Origin: Pseudonocardia sp. HH130630-07
Lineage (GTDB): Bacteria; Actinomycetota; Actinomycetes; Mycobacteriales; Pseudonocardiaceae
Reading direction: 5' to 3'
Assembly: GCF_001698125.1 (NCBI RefSeq)
Contig: NZ_CP013854.1
Span: 372,001 to 436,000 of the forward strand
Length of the DNA stretch: 64,000 nucleotides
Part shown: positions 55,373-63,327 of the stretch, in pieces
How positions within the stretch are numbered: position 1 is the first letter of the stretch
Layout: each line of letters starts with the position of its first letter
Made by a program: the position numbers and the translations under genes
Notes under the pieces: generated by a model
Told to the model about the DNA's origin: nothing
Databases searched by the model: none
Seen by the model: the letters and a program-made list of their open reading frames with translations, nothing else

Positions 55373-55492
55373 AAGGGCCTCCGGTTGGTGAAGCGGTTCC
55401 TAGACAGCTCCACTTCACAACCGGGGGTCCTCGCCTGTCTCAGCGACAGGCCGTCATCAGCTCAACCTGGAACAACGTCCATGGACATCACA
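54385..55492 (-). mobile_element. IS481-family insertion sequence, 1108 bp, inside the P450 gene
   Basis: Ends begin TGTGATGTCCA on both strands (inverted repeats at 54385 and 55492). It is flanked by the 6-bp duplication CGTAGG (54379-54384 and 55493-55498). It carries one transposase gene. A small hairpin (CCTGTC/GACAGG) lies near the right end, around 55430-55450. Perfect duplications and a full-length transposase suggest a recent, possibly still active, copy. Confidence 0.93.
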
Positions 55493-56277
55493 CGTAGGTG
55501 ACGTTCTCGAAGCCGGCGAACAGCAGCAGGAACGCCGCCGAGACCAGCTCGTCCTCCGACAGCGCGTCGCTCCCGTCGCGCGCCCGCACCAGGTCTCCGA
55601 GTACGTCGTCACCGGGCGCGGCGCGGGACCGGTCCACCATCTCGATCAGGAACCGGTGCAGATGGCCCGCCGCCCGCGCGGCACTGTGCCGGTCCGCCGG
55701 CGCCAGCACCTCCGTCGTCCACTCCCGGAACTGCAGGCTGCGATCCCACGGCACACCCAGCAGCTCGGCGATGACCCGGACCGACAACGGGGCGGCGTAG
55801 GTCCCGACGAGGTCGCAGGACGCCTCCGCGACCAGGGTGGTCGCCAGACCGGATGCGAGCTCCTCGGCGATCGCGGTGATCCGCGGCCGCATCCCGGCGA
55901 CGCGGCGCGGGGAGAACCCGGCCGACAGCAACCGCCGGAGCCGGACGTGGTCGGGTCCGTCCATGTTGAGCAGGTTGCGGTCCAGCGCCGGTGGGAGCGA
56001 CAGGCCGACGTACCCGTCGGTGGCGTGTCGCTTGTCGACCGACAGCCGCGGGTCCGCCGCCAGCGCCCGGCAGTCCTCGTAACCGACCACCAGCCAGACC
56101 GGCGCCCCGTCGGGCGTCCGGGCCCGGTGGACCCGGCCCGTCCGCCGCAGCTCGGCCCAGAAGCGGACCGGATCGGCGTGGTAGCGGGCGTCGAACTCGA
56201 TGACGTCCTCGACGGTGTCCGTACTCATGGACGACAGGGTTCCGTTCCGAGCGACGACGGAGGGAGCCGGGCCGGGC

Positions 56278-56634
56278 CTACGCGTCGTCACGGCGGGCCT
56301 GCGGGCCGGCGGCCTCCAGCTCGTCGAGCAGGCGCCCCAGCGCACGGTGACCGGTCTCGTCCAGCTTCACCACCCGCCCGAGCAGCTCGGCGGTGCGGGG
56401 CTCGACCCGGTCGAAGTAGAACGGATTCGTCCCGAAGAACTCCGTCAGCATCGCCCGGGTCACCTCGCCGGGAACGGACTTCCCCGCCATTACCAGGGCG
56501 AGGGTCTGGTGTGTCACCGGGAACCCGGCATCCTTCATCTGCTCGGCGAGCTTGCGGAGCGACAATGCCGGCTGGTCGGTGGCGACCTTGTATTCCTCGA
56601 TCAGTCGGCCCAACTTCTGACTGGTCGTGTCCAT
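56278..56634 (-). CDS. XRE-like helix-turn-helix regulator
   Basis: A 118-residue protein. The N-terminal half has an HTH pattern (LSLRKLAEQMKDAGFPVTHQTLALVMAGKSVPG) then RAMLTEFFGTNPFYF, the form common in actinobacterial XRE-type or Lsr2-independent small regulators. The C-terminus is helical and charged. GAGGAG is about 10 bp before ATG 56634. It precedes the interrupted P450 by 49 bp and may have regulated it. A miniature element lies 68 bp upstream of its start. Confidence 0.8.
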   Translation of the reverse strand: MDTTSQKLGRLIEEYKVATDQPALSLRKLAEQMKDAGFPVTHQTLALVMAGKSVPGEVTRAMLTEFFGTNPFYFDRVEPRTAELLGRVVKLDETGHRALGRLLDELEAAGPQARRDDA

Positions 56635-56702
56635 GACAGCGGACTCCTCGCTCGTTCATCCCAGGATGGGTAATCGAGCACTCTAGCCCCACGGAGACCA
56701 CT

Positions 56703-56867
56703 GAGCCTTTTTCAACCTGCCGTTCCGGCAGCTCAGGGGCCTGGTTGTGTGGGTGCAGACGCCGAGCTAGCGAGCCGGTGACCTGTGCAGCTGTGGTCAG
56801 AGCAGTTGCGCTGCAACCTTCGCGATCTCCTGACGCAGAAGCTCGCTGGTCAGGTTGAAAAAGGCTC
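56703..56867 (+). mobile_element. 165-bp MITE, copy 1
   Basis: Perfect 17-bp terminal inverted repeats (GAGCCTTTTTCAACCTG) and a 3-bp duplication ACT on both sides (56700-56702 and 56868-56870). No coding capacity. An internal hairpin (CTGCCG/CGGCAG) sits near the left end. It is 164/165 identical, by eye, to the inverse of copy 2. The 3-bp ANT target and the GAGCC ends suggest it derives from an ISL2-type IS5-family element, an inference. Confidence 0.92.
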
Positions 56868-57105
56868 ACTAACCCGCTGCAAATGCATCTGCATGTACCG
56901 AGCAAGATTACATTCATTCACGGAAATCTTTTCCGACTTGCCGTCATCCTTTGTAGACCATTGGTGACGTGCTGATATACGACGGCAGCGCCGTGCAGGC
57001 ATCCGGTGCCCGCACCCGCCCGGGAACGCCGGCCGGAAAAAAGAACGATGGAGATCTCATCGCATTCCCGGACACCGGGGCCGCCGCACGGTTCCGCGCC
57101 GGGAG
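56868..57105. other. AT-rich intergenic stretch between the MITE and the second P450
   Basis: Nothing coding. From 56871 to 56980 my hand count gives 50 G/C in 110 bases, far below its surroundings. It contains an inverted repeat ATGCA-TC-TGCAT (56883-56894). It probably held the original promoter/operator for the XRE-P450 unit, now separated from it by the MITE. The rest (56981-57105) is normal GC and leads to the P450 3' end. Confidence 0.5.
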
Positions 57106-58479
57106 TCAGGACCAGGCGACCGGCAGCTCCTCCAGACCGAAGATGGCCTTGTCACTCGCCCACGCGACGTCGCCGGTGCCGGTGGCCGGTCGCAGGCCGG
57201 GGAAGCGGCGCAGCAACGCCGGGAACGCCACCCGCATCTCCGCCCGCGCGAGCGGGGCGCCGAGGCAGTGAGCCTTTTTCAACCTGACCAGCGAGCTTCT
57301 GCGTCAGGAGATCGCGAAGGTTGCAGCGCAACTGCTCTGACCACAGCTGCACAGGTCACCGGCTCGCCAGCTCGGCGTCTGCACCCACACAACCAGGCCC
57401 CTGAGCTGCCGGAACGGCAGGTTGAAAAAGGCTCAGTGGTGGATGCCGTGCCCGAAGGCCACGTGGTTGGTGGCCCGCCGGGTCACGTCGAACCGGTCCG
57501 GGTCGTCGGTGACGGCCGGGTCCCGGTTGGCGGCCGGGAGGTTGAACAGGACCAGGTCACCGGCCCGGATCCGGGAGCCGCCGATCTCGACGTCGCTCGC
57601 GGCGAGCCGGGGCGACCCCGAGTTGACGATCGAGATCCAGCGCAGCAGCTCCTCCACCGCCGGCGGGACGGCGCCGGGGTCGTCGCGCACCACGGCGAGC
57701 TGGTCGGGGTGGCGCAGCAGCGCGAGGGTGCCGAGCGCCAGCATGTTCGACGTCGTCTCGTGCCCGGCGACGAGCAGCAGGTTCGCGATGCCGACGAGCT
57801 CGGCGTCGGTCATCGCGCCGGAGTGCTCCCGGATCAGCATGCCGATCAGGTCCTCGCCCGGCGCGCGCCTGGCCCTGGCGACCAGGTCCTGCATGTAGGC
57901 CAGCGCCTCCGCGGCGAGCGCCGTCCGGTCCGCCTCGGACAGGGTCATGTCCAGCTGCCGGGCGGTACGGGCCTGGAACTCGTCCTGGTCGGACGGCGGC
58001 ACGCCCAGCAGCTCGCAGATCACCAGCGACGGCACCGGCAGTGCGAACAGCGACACCAGGTCGGCCGGCTCGCCGTGCCGCTCGACCGCGTCGAGGTGGT
58101 CGTCGACGATCTCGACGATCCGCGGCTCCAGCCGCCGCATCCGGCGCACGGTGAACTCGGGCGTCAGCAACCGGCGCAGCCGGGTGTGGTCCGGCGGGTC
58201 CAGGGACAGCAGGTTCCCGCTGCGGTCGCCGGAGAGCTGCCGGGGATCGCGGCGCGGACCGTCCGCGAGGTCCGCCGGGGTCCATCCGTTCCGGAACACC
58301 TCGGCGTCACCGAGCATCCGGCGTACGTCGGCGTGCCGGGTCAGCAGCCAGGCGGACGGGCCGAACGGCGTCGGGACCCGGACGACACCGGGCTCCGCCC
58401 GGAGCGCCTCGGCGTCCGGTGCGGGGCCGAAACCGGTGCGGCGCAGCTCGACGGGACGGGTGTCGCGGGTGGTCGTCAC
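57106..58479 (-). pseudogene. cytochrome P450, disrupted by a MITE at the heme-ligand codon
   Basis: From GTG 58479 the frame encodes a complete P450: AGHETTSNMLALGTL (I-helix, AGxxT intact), EELLRWISIV (ExxR), and the start of the heme loop VAFGHGIHH. The MITE interrupts the next codon, giving TGA at once. After the element the gene continues as CLGAPLARAEMR to a TGA at 57106-57108. With the MITE and one AGT removed the frame is continuous at 401 codons. GTG 58479 overlaps the MFS stop by 4 bp, so the two were cotranscribed. Confidence 0.93.
57270..57434 (-). mobile_element. 165-bp MITE, copy 2 (inverted)
   Basis: Same 17-bp ends as copy 1, flanked by AGT (57267-57269 and 57435-57437). It differs from copy 1 at one base that I can see (GAGCTGGCG versus GAGCTAGCG). 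It lies one base into the codon for the heme-binding cysteine of the P450. Confidence 0.95.
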
Positions 58480-59912
58480 AGGGTGGCCTCGGCTCGGTCG
58501 CGGGGACGGGGGATGCAGGCGGTGACGGCCATCGCCACCAGTGCCGATCCGGCGCCGAGCAGCATCACCAGCTCGAACGCCGACTCGGCCGGGACGACGC
58601 CGAGGCCGGGCACGGTCGTCGTCAACCGGGCGAGCAGGACGCCGGCGACGGCACCGGCGGTCGAGAGCCCGATCGCCCGCATCAGGTTGTTGAGGCTGTT
58701 CGCCGCAGCCGTCTGGGTCACCGGGACGGCGGCCATCACCAGCGCGGGCATCGCGCCGTAGGCCAGGCCGATGCCCGCGCTGATCACGATCGAGCTGAGG
58801 ACCAGGTGCCAGACCGCGCTGTGCAGCGTCGCGCCGATGCCGTACCCGGCCGCGACGACGACCGCGCCGGCCATCAGCGTGGTCCGCGGCCCGTACCGGG
58901 CGCTGATCCGCGCCGACACCGGCGACATCGCTATCATGCAGAGCCCGCCGGGGGCGAGGACGAGGCCGGCGACCAGGATCGACCGGCCCAGCCCGTACCC
59001 GGTCTCCGCGGGCAGCTGCAACAGCTGCGGGAAGACCAGCGACATCGCGAACATCGAGAAACCGAAGACCGCCGAGGCGATGTTGGTCAGCAGCAGCGGG
59101 CGGCGCCGGCTCACCCGCAGGTCGATCAACGGGTCCGGGGTACGCAGCTCCCGCAGGCCGAACCCGGCCAGCGCCACCGCGGCGACGCCGAACAGGGTCC
59201 ACGTCGGTGCGCTCCCCCAGCCCCAGTCACCGCCCTTGGAGATCCCCAGCAGCAGCCCGACCAGCGCCACCGCCAGCAGCAGTGCACCCGGGAGGTCGAA
59301 GCGCCCCCCGGTCCGCTGCGGCGACTCCGGGACCAGTGCGAGGACGAGTCCGGTCACGACCGCGCCGAGCACCGCGGCGGCCCAGAACAGTGCGTGCCAG
59401 TCCGCGACCTGCACGACCAGCGCGGACAGCGGCAGCCCCAGCGCGCCGCCCACCCCCAGGGAGGCGCTCATCGTCGCCGTCGCCGAGCCGATCCGGCCGG
59501 CGGGCAGCAGGTCACGCATGAGGCTGATCCCCAGCGGGACGACGCCCGCCGCCAGCCCCTGCAACGCCCGGCCGGCGACCAGCGGGACCAGCGAGGTGCT
59601 CAGCGCGGACAGGACCGAACCGGCGACCAGTACGCACAGGCAGACGAGCAGCATCCGGCGCTTGCCGACCATGTCGGCGAACCGGCCGACCACCGGGACC
59701 GCCACCGCGCCGGCCAGCAGGGTCGCCGTGACGATCCACGCGGTGTCCGCCGGGTCCGCGCCGAGCAGGGCCGGGAACAGCGGGACGAGCGGGACCACCA
59801 CCGTCTGCTGCAACGAGACGACGATGCCGGCCGCGGCGAGCACGGCGACCAGGGCCGGCGGGGCCACGGGTATGACGGGTTCGACCGGCCGGGAGGTCGG
59901 AAGGCTGGACAT
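58476..59912 (-). CDS. MFS transporter, DHA2-type drug exporter
   Basis: A 478-residue, 14-helix exporter. Loop motif VGRFADMVGKRRMLL between helices 2 and 3, LGVGGALGLPLSALVV after helix 5, and an acidic DPLIDLRV loop in the middle fit DHA2/EmrB-like proteins. AGGAG is 7 bp before ATG 59912. It is divergent from its likely repressor (TetR at 60023) and coupled to the disrupted P450. Confidence 0.9.
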   Translation of the reverse strand: MSSLPTSRPVEPVIPVAPPALVAVLAAAGIVVSLQQTVVVPLVPLFPALLGADPADTAWIVTATLLAGAVAVPVVGRFADMVGKRRMLLVCLCVLVAGSVLSALSTSLVPLVAGRALQGLAAGVVPLGISLMRDLLPAGRIGSATATMSASLGVGGALGLPLSALVVQVADWHALFWAAAVLGAVVTGLVLALVPESPQRTGGRFDLPGALLLAVALVGLLLGISKGGDWGWGSAPTWTLFGVAAVALAGFGLRELRTPDPLIDLRVSRRRPLLLTNIASAVFGFSMFAMSLVFPQLLQLPAETGYGLGRSILVAGLVLAPGGLCMIAMSPVSARISARYGPRTTLMAGAVVVAAGYGIGATLHSAVWHLVLSSIVISAGIGLAYGAMPALVMAAVPVTQTAAANSLNNLMRAIGLSTAGAVAGVLLARLTTTVPGLGVVPAESAFELVMLLGAGSALVAMAVTACIPRPRDRAEATL

Positions 59913-59952
59913 GCACACTCCTGCGGAGCCGTTCGGGGACACCCGAAATCTA

Positions 59953-59968
59953 AGTCAATCAGTTGACT
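59953..59968. promoter_or_regulatory. predicted TetR operator AGTCAATCAGTTGACT
   Basis: Perfect 6-bp arms AGTCAA/TTGACT with a 4-bp spacer, 40 bp upstream of the MFS start and 55 bp upstream of the TetR start. The position between divergent regulator and exporter genes is typical of TetR autoregulated exporter systems. Confidence 0.7.
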
Positions 59969-60022
59969 GAATGCAAGCGGAGCGGTGTGCTGTACGGGTG
60001 CACGAGCGATCGGAGGCCGACC

Positions 60023-60694
60023 ATGACCGGGACCCAGCTCGACCATGCGGGCCGCACGGACCGGGCGGCCGCCACCCGGGAACGGATCCTCGACGCGGCC
60101 GAGCGGCTGTTCGCCGAGCACGGGGTGCACGCGGTGTCGAACCGGACCATCGCCGAGACGGCCGGTCAGGGCAACAACACCGCCGTCGGGTACCACTTCG
60201 GCGGCAAGCCGGACCTGGTGCGGGCGCTCATCCGGCGCAACGCGTCCGCCATGGACGCGCGGCGCGAGGCGATGGTCGCGTCCCTCGGGCCGGACCCGCA
60301 GGTTCGGGAGTGGGTCGACGCGCTGGTCCGCCCGGTCGCCGACCATCTCGCCGACGCGGGCGTGCCGACCTGGTACGCGCGGTTCGGGGCGCAGGTGATG
60401 ACCGATCCCGGACTGCGCGGGATCATGGTCGCCGAGTCGCTCGCGTCCACGGCACTGACCACCGTCCTCGACGGACTGAACCGCTGCCTGCCGGCGCTGC
60501 CGCCGGAGGTGCGGCTGGAACGCGGCGACGTCTGCCGGCAGTTGCTCGTGCACCACTTCGCCGAGCGGGAGCGCGCGCTGGCCGACGGACTGCCCACACC
60601 CCGGTCGTCCTGGGCGGACGCCGCGACCGGGCTGGTCGACGTGATCGTCGGGGTGTGGACCGCCCCGGTCAGTCCCGCAGGTCGGGGCGGGTGA
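60023..60694 (+). CDS. TetR family transcriptional regulator
   Basis: A 223-residue regulator. HTH: RERILDAAERLFAEHGVHAVSNRTIAETAGQGNNTAVGYHFGGK, typical of TetR. The remaining helical part is the effector domain. GGAGG precedes ATG 60023. It probably represses the divergent MFS-P450 unit. Its last 26 bp overlap the convergent APC permease gene. Confidence 0.92.
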   Translation: MTGTQLDHAGRTDRAAATRERILDAAERLFAEHGVHAVSNRTIAETAGQGNNTAVGYHFGGKPDLVRALIRRNASAMDARREAMVASLGPDPQVREWVDALVRPVADHLADAGVPTWYARFGAQVMTDPGLRGIMVAESLASTALTTVLDGLNRCLPALPPEVRLERGDVCRQLLVHHFAERERALADGLPTPRSSWADAATGLVDVIVGVWTAPVSPAGRGG

Positions 60695-62324
60695 ACTCGG
60701 TCGTCTCGTCGACCTCGGGAGTGGCGGGCATGCTGAACACCGCGGTCTCCCGCTCGTCCGGCGCGGTGTCCGCGCGGTCGACGGTGCCGGAACCGGCCCA
60801 GTCCGCGGGGCCGGTCTCCCCGGCCCGGCGGCGGTAGACCGCGGGCGCCGCCGCCCCGGCGACCGGCTCGGGAGCCGTCGCCCCGCCGCCGATCCCCGCG
60901 TAGACGTCCGGCCGGGCCCCGCGCAGCCGCAGCGCCCAGGCGACGCCGCCGACCGCGGCGACCAGCACCATGCCGGGCAGCACCCAGCGGGCCGGCGACT
61001 CCGGATCGGACCCGAGCAGCGCGTCGAAGTTCCCGACCAGGATCAGCAGGATCGCGAACAGCAGCAGCGCGGCCAGCGCCGGGGCGATCAGCCGGGCCCA
61101 GACCGAGGCCGGCGCCCTCCGCTCGCGGCGGAAGAACCCGATCACGGCGATCGACGTGCCGGTCATCAGCAGCACGACGCCGACCGCGGACAGCCCGGAG
61201 AACCAGCTGAACAGCGACAGCATCGGGTCGGCGCCGGAGAGGGCGAACCCGACGACCACGACCAGGGCCAGCCCCGACTGGGCCAGCGACCCGGCGAGCG
61301 GGCCGCCGGACCGGGCGCCGACCACGGCCAGCGTGGGCGGGAGCACCCGCTCCCGGCCGAGCGCGAACAGGTACCGGGCGACCCCGTTGTGGAAGCTGAG
61401 CAGCGCGGCGAACACGCTGGTGAGCAGCAGCACGGCGGCGAGATCGCCGACGAGCGGCCCGAACACCTCCGACAGCGGCCCGAACACCAGACCGGGCCCC
61501 TCCTCGCCGGCCCTGGCCTGCAGGTCGGCCGAGCCGGTGGCGGCCACCATCGCCCAGGCCGAGAGCGCGTAGAACAGCCCGGTGAAGGCGACCGCGACGT
61601 AGGTCGCCCTGGCCACGGTGCGACGCGGGTCGCGCGCTTCCTCGGAGTAGATCGCCCCGGACTCGAAGCCGGTGAACGACGCGACCGTGAAGGCGACCAC
61701 CGCACCGATCCCGCCGGCGAACAGCGTGGCGGGCAGCAGCGGCTCGATGCCGACGACGCCGTCGGCGGGCCGGCCGAACCCGACGACGTCGAAGGCGATC
61801 ACCACGATCACCTCGACGACCAGGAGCACCGCCAGCACGCGAGCGTTGAGGTCGACCCGGGCCACACCCAGCCAGCCGACCGCGAGCATCGCGAACAGCG
61901 CCCAGGTCCACCACGGCATCCGGAGCCCGACGAGTTCCCCGACGAAGTCCGACATCGTCGCGCCGAACAGCCCGTAGAGCGCGATCTGGATCGCGTTGTA
62001 GGCGACGAGGGCGACGAACGCGCCACCCACACCGGCCTGCCGGCCCAGCCCCCTGGAGAGATAGGAGTAGAAGGCACCGGCGTTCGCCACGTGCCGGCTC
62101 ATCGCGGCGTACCCGACGGAGAACAGCGCCAGCACCGCCGCGACGCACAGGAACGCGAGCGGGACGCCCTGGTTCCCGCTGACCGCGTAGGCGGCGGTGA
62201 ACCCGCCGGCCAGCGCCGTGAGCGGAGCCGATGCGGCGACGGTGAAGAACACCAGGTGCACCACCCCGAGGCGGCGCCGGCGCAGCCCCGGGACGTACCG
62301 GTCTGCGGTCGCGGGCGCGGACAT
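60669..62324 (-). CDS. APC family permease
   Basis: A 551-residue amino acid/amine permease with about 12 helices. The N-terminus GVVHLVFFTVAASAPLTALAGG and FESGAIYSEEARDPRRTVARATY are typical of the APC subgroup linked to amine or glutamate uptake in actinobacteria. A hydrophilic tail of about 90 residues follows the last helix. Start 62324 is chosen over an upstream open extension. A copper amine oxidase gene lies nearby, so amine uptake is possible, but this is a guess. Confidence 0.9.
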   Translation of the reverse strand: MSAPATADRYVPGLRRRRLGVVHLVFFTVAASAPLTALAGGFTAAYAVSGNQGVPLAFLCVAAVLALFSVGYAAMSRHVANAGAFYSYLSRGLGRQAGVGGAFVALVAYNAIQIALYGLFGATMSDFVGELVGLRMPWWTWALFAMLAVGWLGVARVDLNARVLAVLLVVEVIVVIAFDVVGFGRPADGVVGIEPLLPATLFAGGIGAVVAFTVASFTGFESGAIYSEEARDPRRTVARATYVAVAFTGLFYALSAWAMVAATGSADLQARAGEEGPGLVFGPLSEVFGPLVGDLAAVLLLTSVFAALLSFHNGVARYLFALGRERVLPPTLAVVGARSGGPLAGSLAQSGLALVVVVGFALSGADPMLSLFSWFSGLSAVGVVLLMTGTSIAVIGFFRRERRAPASVWARLIAPALAALLLFAILLILVGNFDALLGSDPESPARWVLPGMVLVAAVGGVAWALRLRGARPDVYAGIGGGATAPEPVAGAAAPAVYRRRAGETGPADWAGSGTVDRADTAPDERETAVFSMPATPEVDETTEFTRPDLRD

Positions 62325-62463
62325 GCGCGGCTCCTGATCATGGAGGGGTCGATTGTGCAAGCAAAATGGTAACGTCACGTCACCGATAAGAGGTAGTCGA
62401 TCGCAATCATCTCGCCCTACGCGGGTGTTCGGCTACCAGGAGTGACACATCGAGGAGTGACCG

Positions 62464-63117
62464 GTGGAGCAGGGCGCACTCGCCGACGGGATGTTCCTGA
62501 TCGCCTACGACGAGGCCACCGGGCGTCCGGGGCTCTCCCCCGATCTCCTCGCCTGCGGACTGGTCGGTGCGCAGCTCGCCGACCTGGTGACCGGGGGCTG
62601 GCTGACCATCGACACCGGCGGTCGTGTCGTCGCCGTCCGGTCCGCCTCCACCGAACGGGTGACCGGCGAGGCCGCGACGCTCGTCCTCGACAGCGTCGCG
62701 CACGAGGCACGCACGCACCCGGTGCGGGCGTGGGTGGACGCGCTCGGCGGCCCGCTGACCGAGGCGGTGCACAACGACCTCGTCCGGCGCGCGGTGCTCG
62801 TGCAGACGACCAGCAGGAGCGTGCTGGGGCGGCGTCGCTCGCGGCTGGACGTCGTGGACACCACCGCCGCCCACGCACCCGCGCTCGCGCTGCGCGCCAT
62901 GGTCCGCTCGCCGGGGACCTTCACCCTGCACGGCGCGGTCACGCTGGTCCTGCTGGCCGCGCTCGGCGTCGAGCAGCTGCTGGAGCCGGAGGTCGACCGG
63001 GCCACGGCCCGTGCACTCGCCCAGGACGCGGCAGCCCATCTCCCGGAGCCGATCGACCGCCTGCGCCGCGACCTCGCCGAGACCGCCCTCGCCACCAGCG
63101 CAGCGATCCGCCGCTGA
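62464..63117 (+). CDS. GPP34 (GOLPH3/VPS74) family protein
   Basis: A 217-residue protein. The family core is LADGMFLIAYDEATGRPGLSPDLLACGLVGAQLADLV, then GGPLTEAVHNDLVRRAVL and the beta-hairpin SRSVLGRRRSRLDVVD. In eukaryotes GOLPH3 binds phosphoinositides; in actinobacteria many GPP34 proteins are found with unknown roles. GAGGAG is 7 bp before GTG 62464. It is divergent from the APC gene. Confidence 0.9.
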   Translation: MEQGALADGMFLIAYDEATGRPGLSPDLLACGLVGAQLADLVTGGWLTIDTGGRVVAVRSASTERVTGEAATLVLDSVAHEARTHPVRAWVDALGGPLTEAVHNDLVRRAVLVQTTSRSVLGRRRSRLDVVDTTAAHAPALALRAMVRSPGTFTLHGAVTLVLLAALGVEQLLEPEVDRATARALAQDAAAHLPEPIDRLRRDLAETALATSAAIRR

Positions 63118-63175
63118 CCCGCCCCGCCTCTCTCCCACCCACCCCGCCCCGCCCGCCCCTCCCACCCCGGTCTCC

Positions 63176-63222
63176 ACTCATGGAGCTTCAGCCTCGTATG
63201 ACGAGGCCCGAGCTCCATGAGT
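63176..63222. repeat. 47-bp hairpin repeat, copy 1
   Basis: ACTCATGGAGCTTCAGCC (63176 on) pairs with the reverse complement ending ...AGCTCCATGAGT at 63222; 22-bp arms with three mismatches around an ATG loop. It lies between the convergent GPP34 and amine oxidase genes and may serve as a terminator or REP-like repeat. Confidence 0.85.
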
Positions 63223-63250
63223 GCAACCGGGAGCGGCGGGCGTGACCGCT

Positions 63251-63297
63251 ACTCATGGAGCTTCGGCCCGGTGTGACGAGGCTGAAGCTCCATGAGT
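63251..63297. repeat. 47-bp hairpin repeat, copy 2
   Basis: Same outer arms as copy 1, again with three mismatches in the stem and a GTG loop. Its right arm is the exact reverse complement of the left arm of copy 1. Eight As follow shortly (63301-63308), rare in this genome and consistent with a transcription stop on the minus side or a repeat tail. Confidence 0.85.
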
Positions 63298-63327
63298 GCG
63301 AAAAAAAAGGGGGCGGCGGAGCCGGGG

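Larger units (their letters stand above)
53906..56228 (-). pseudogene. cytochrome P450, interrupted by an IS481-family element
   Basis: The 5' part (56228 to about 55493) encodes the P450 N-terminal 245 residues up to the I-helix (LLLFAGFENVTYV). The 3' part (54384 to 53906) continues VIGNAL, then EELLRFEPPP (ExxR) and the heme loop LGLGHGPHVCLGAVLARAE. Removing the insertion and one CGTAGG copy restores a continuous frame of about 405 codons ending in TAG. Before insertion this was a complete class I bacterial P450. The XRE-type regulator gene is 49 bp upstream on the same strand. Confidence 0.9.

Noticed and set aside
56785..57352. Short open frames of 60-66 codons sharing the same N-terminal residues (MQLWSEQLRCNL...) at 56785-56967 (+) and 57152-57352 (-)
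   Set aside because: They begin inside the two MITE copies and diverge at the element ends; they reflect the repeated DNA, not genes.
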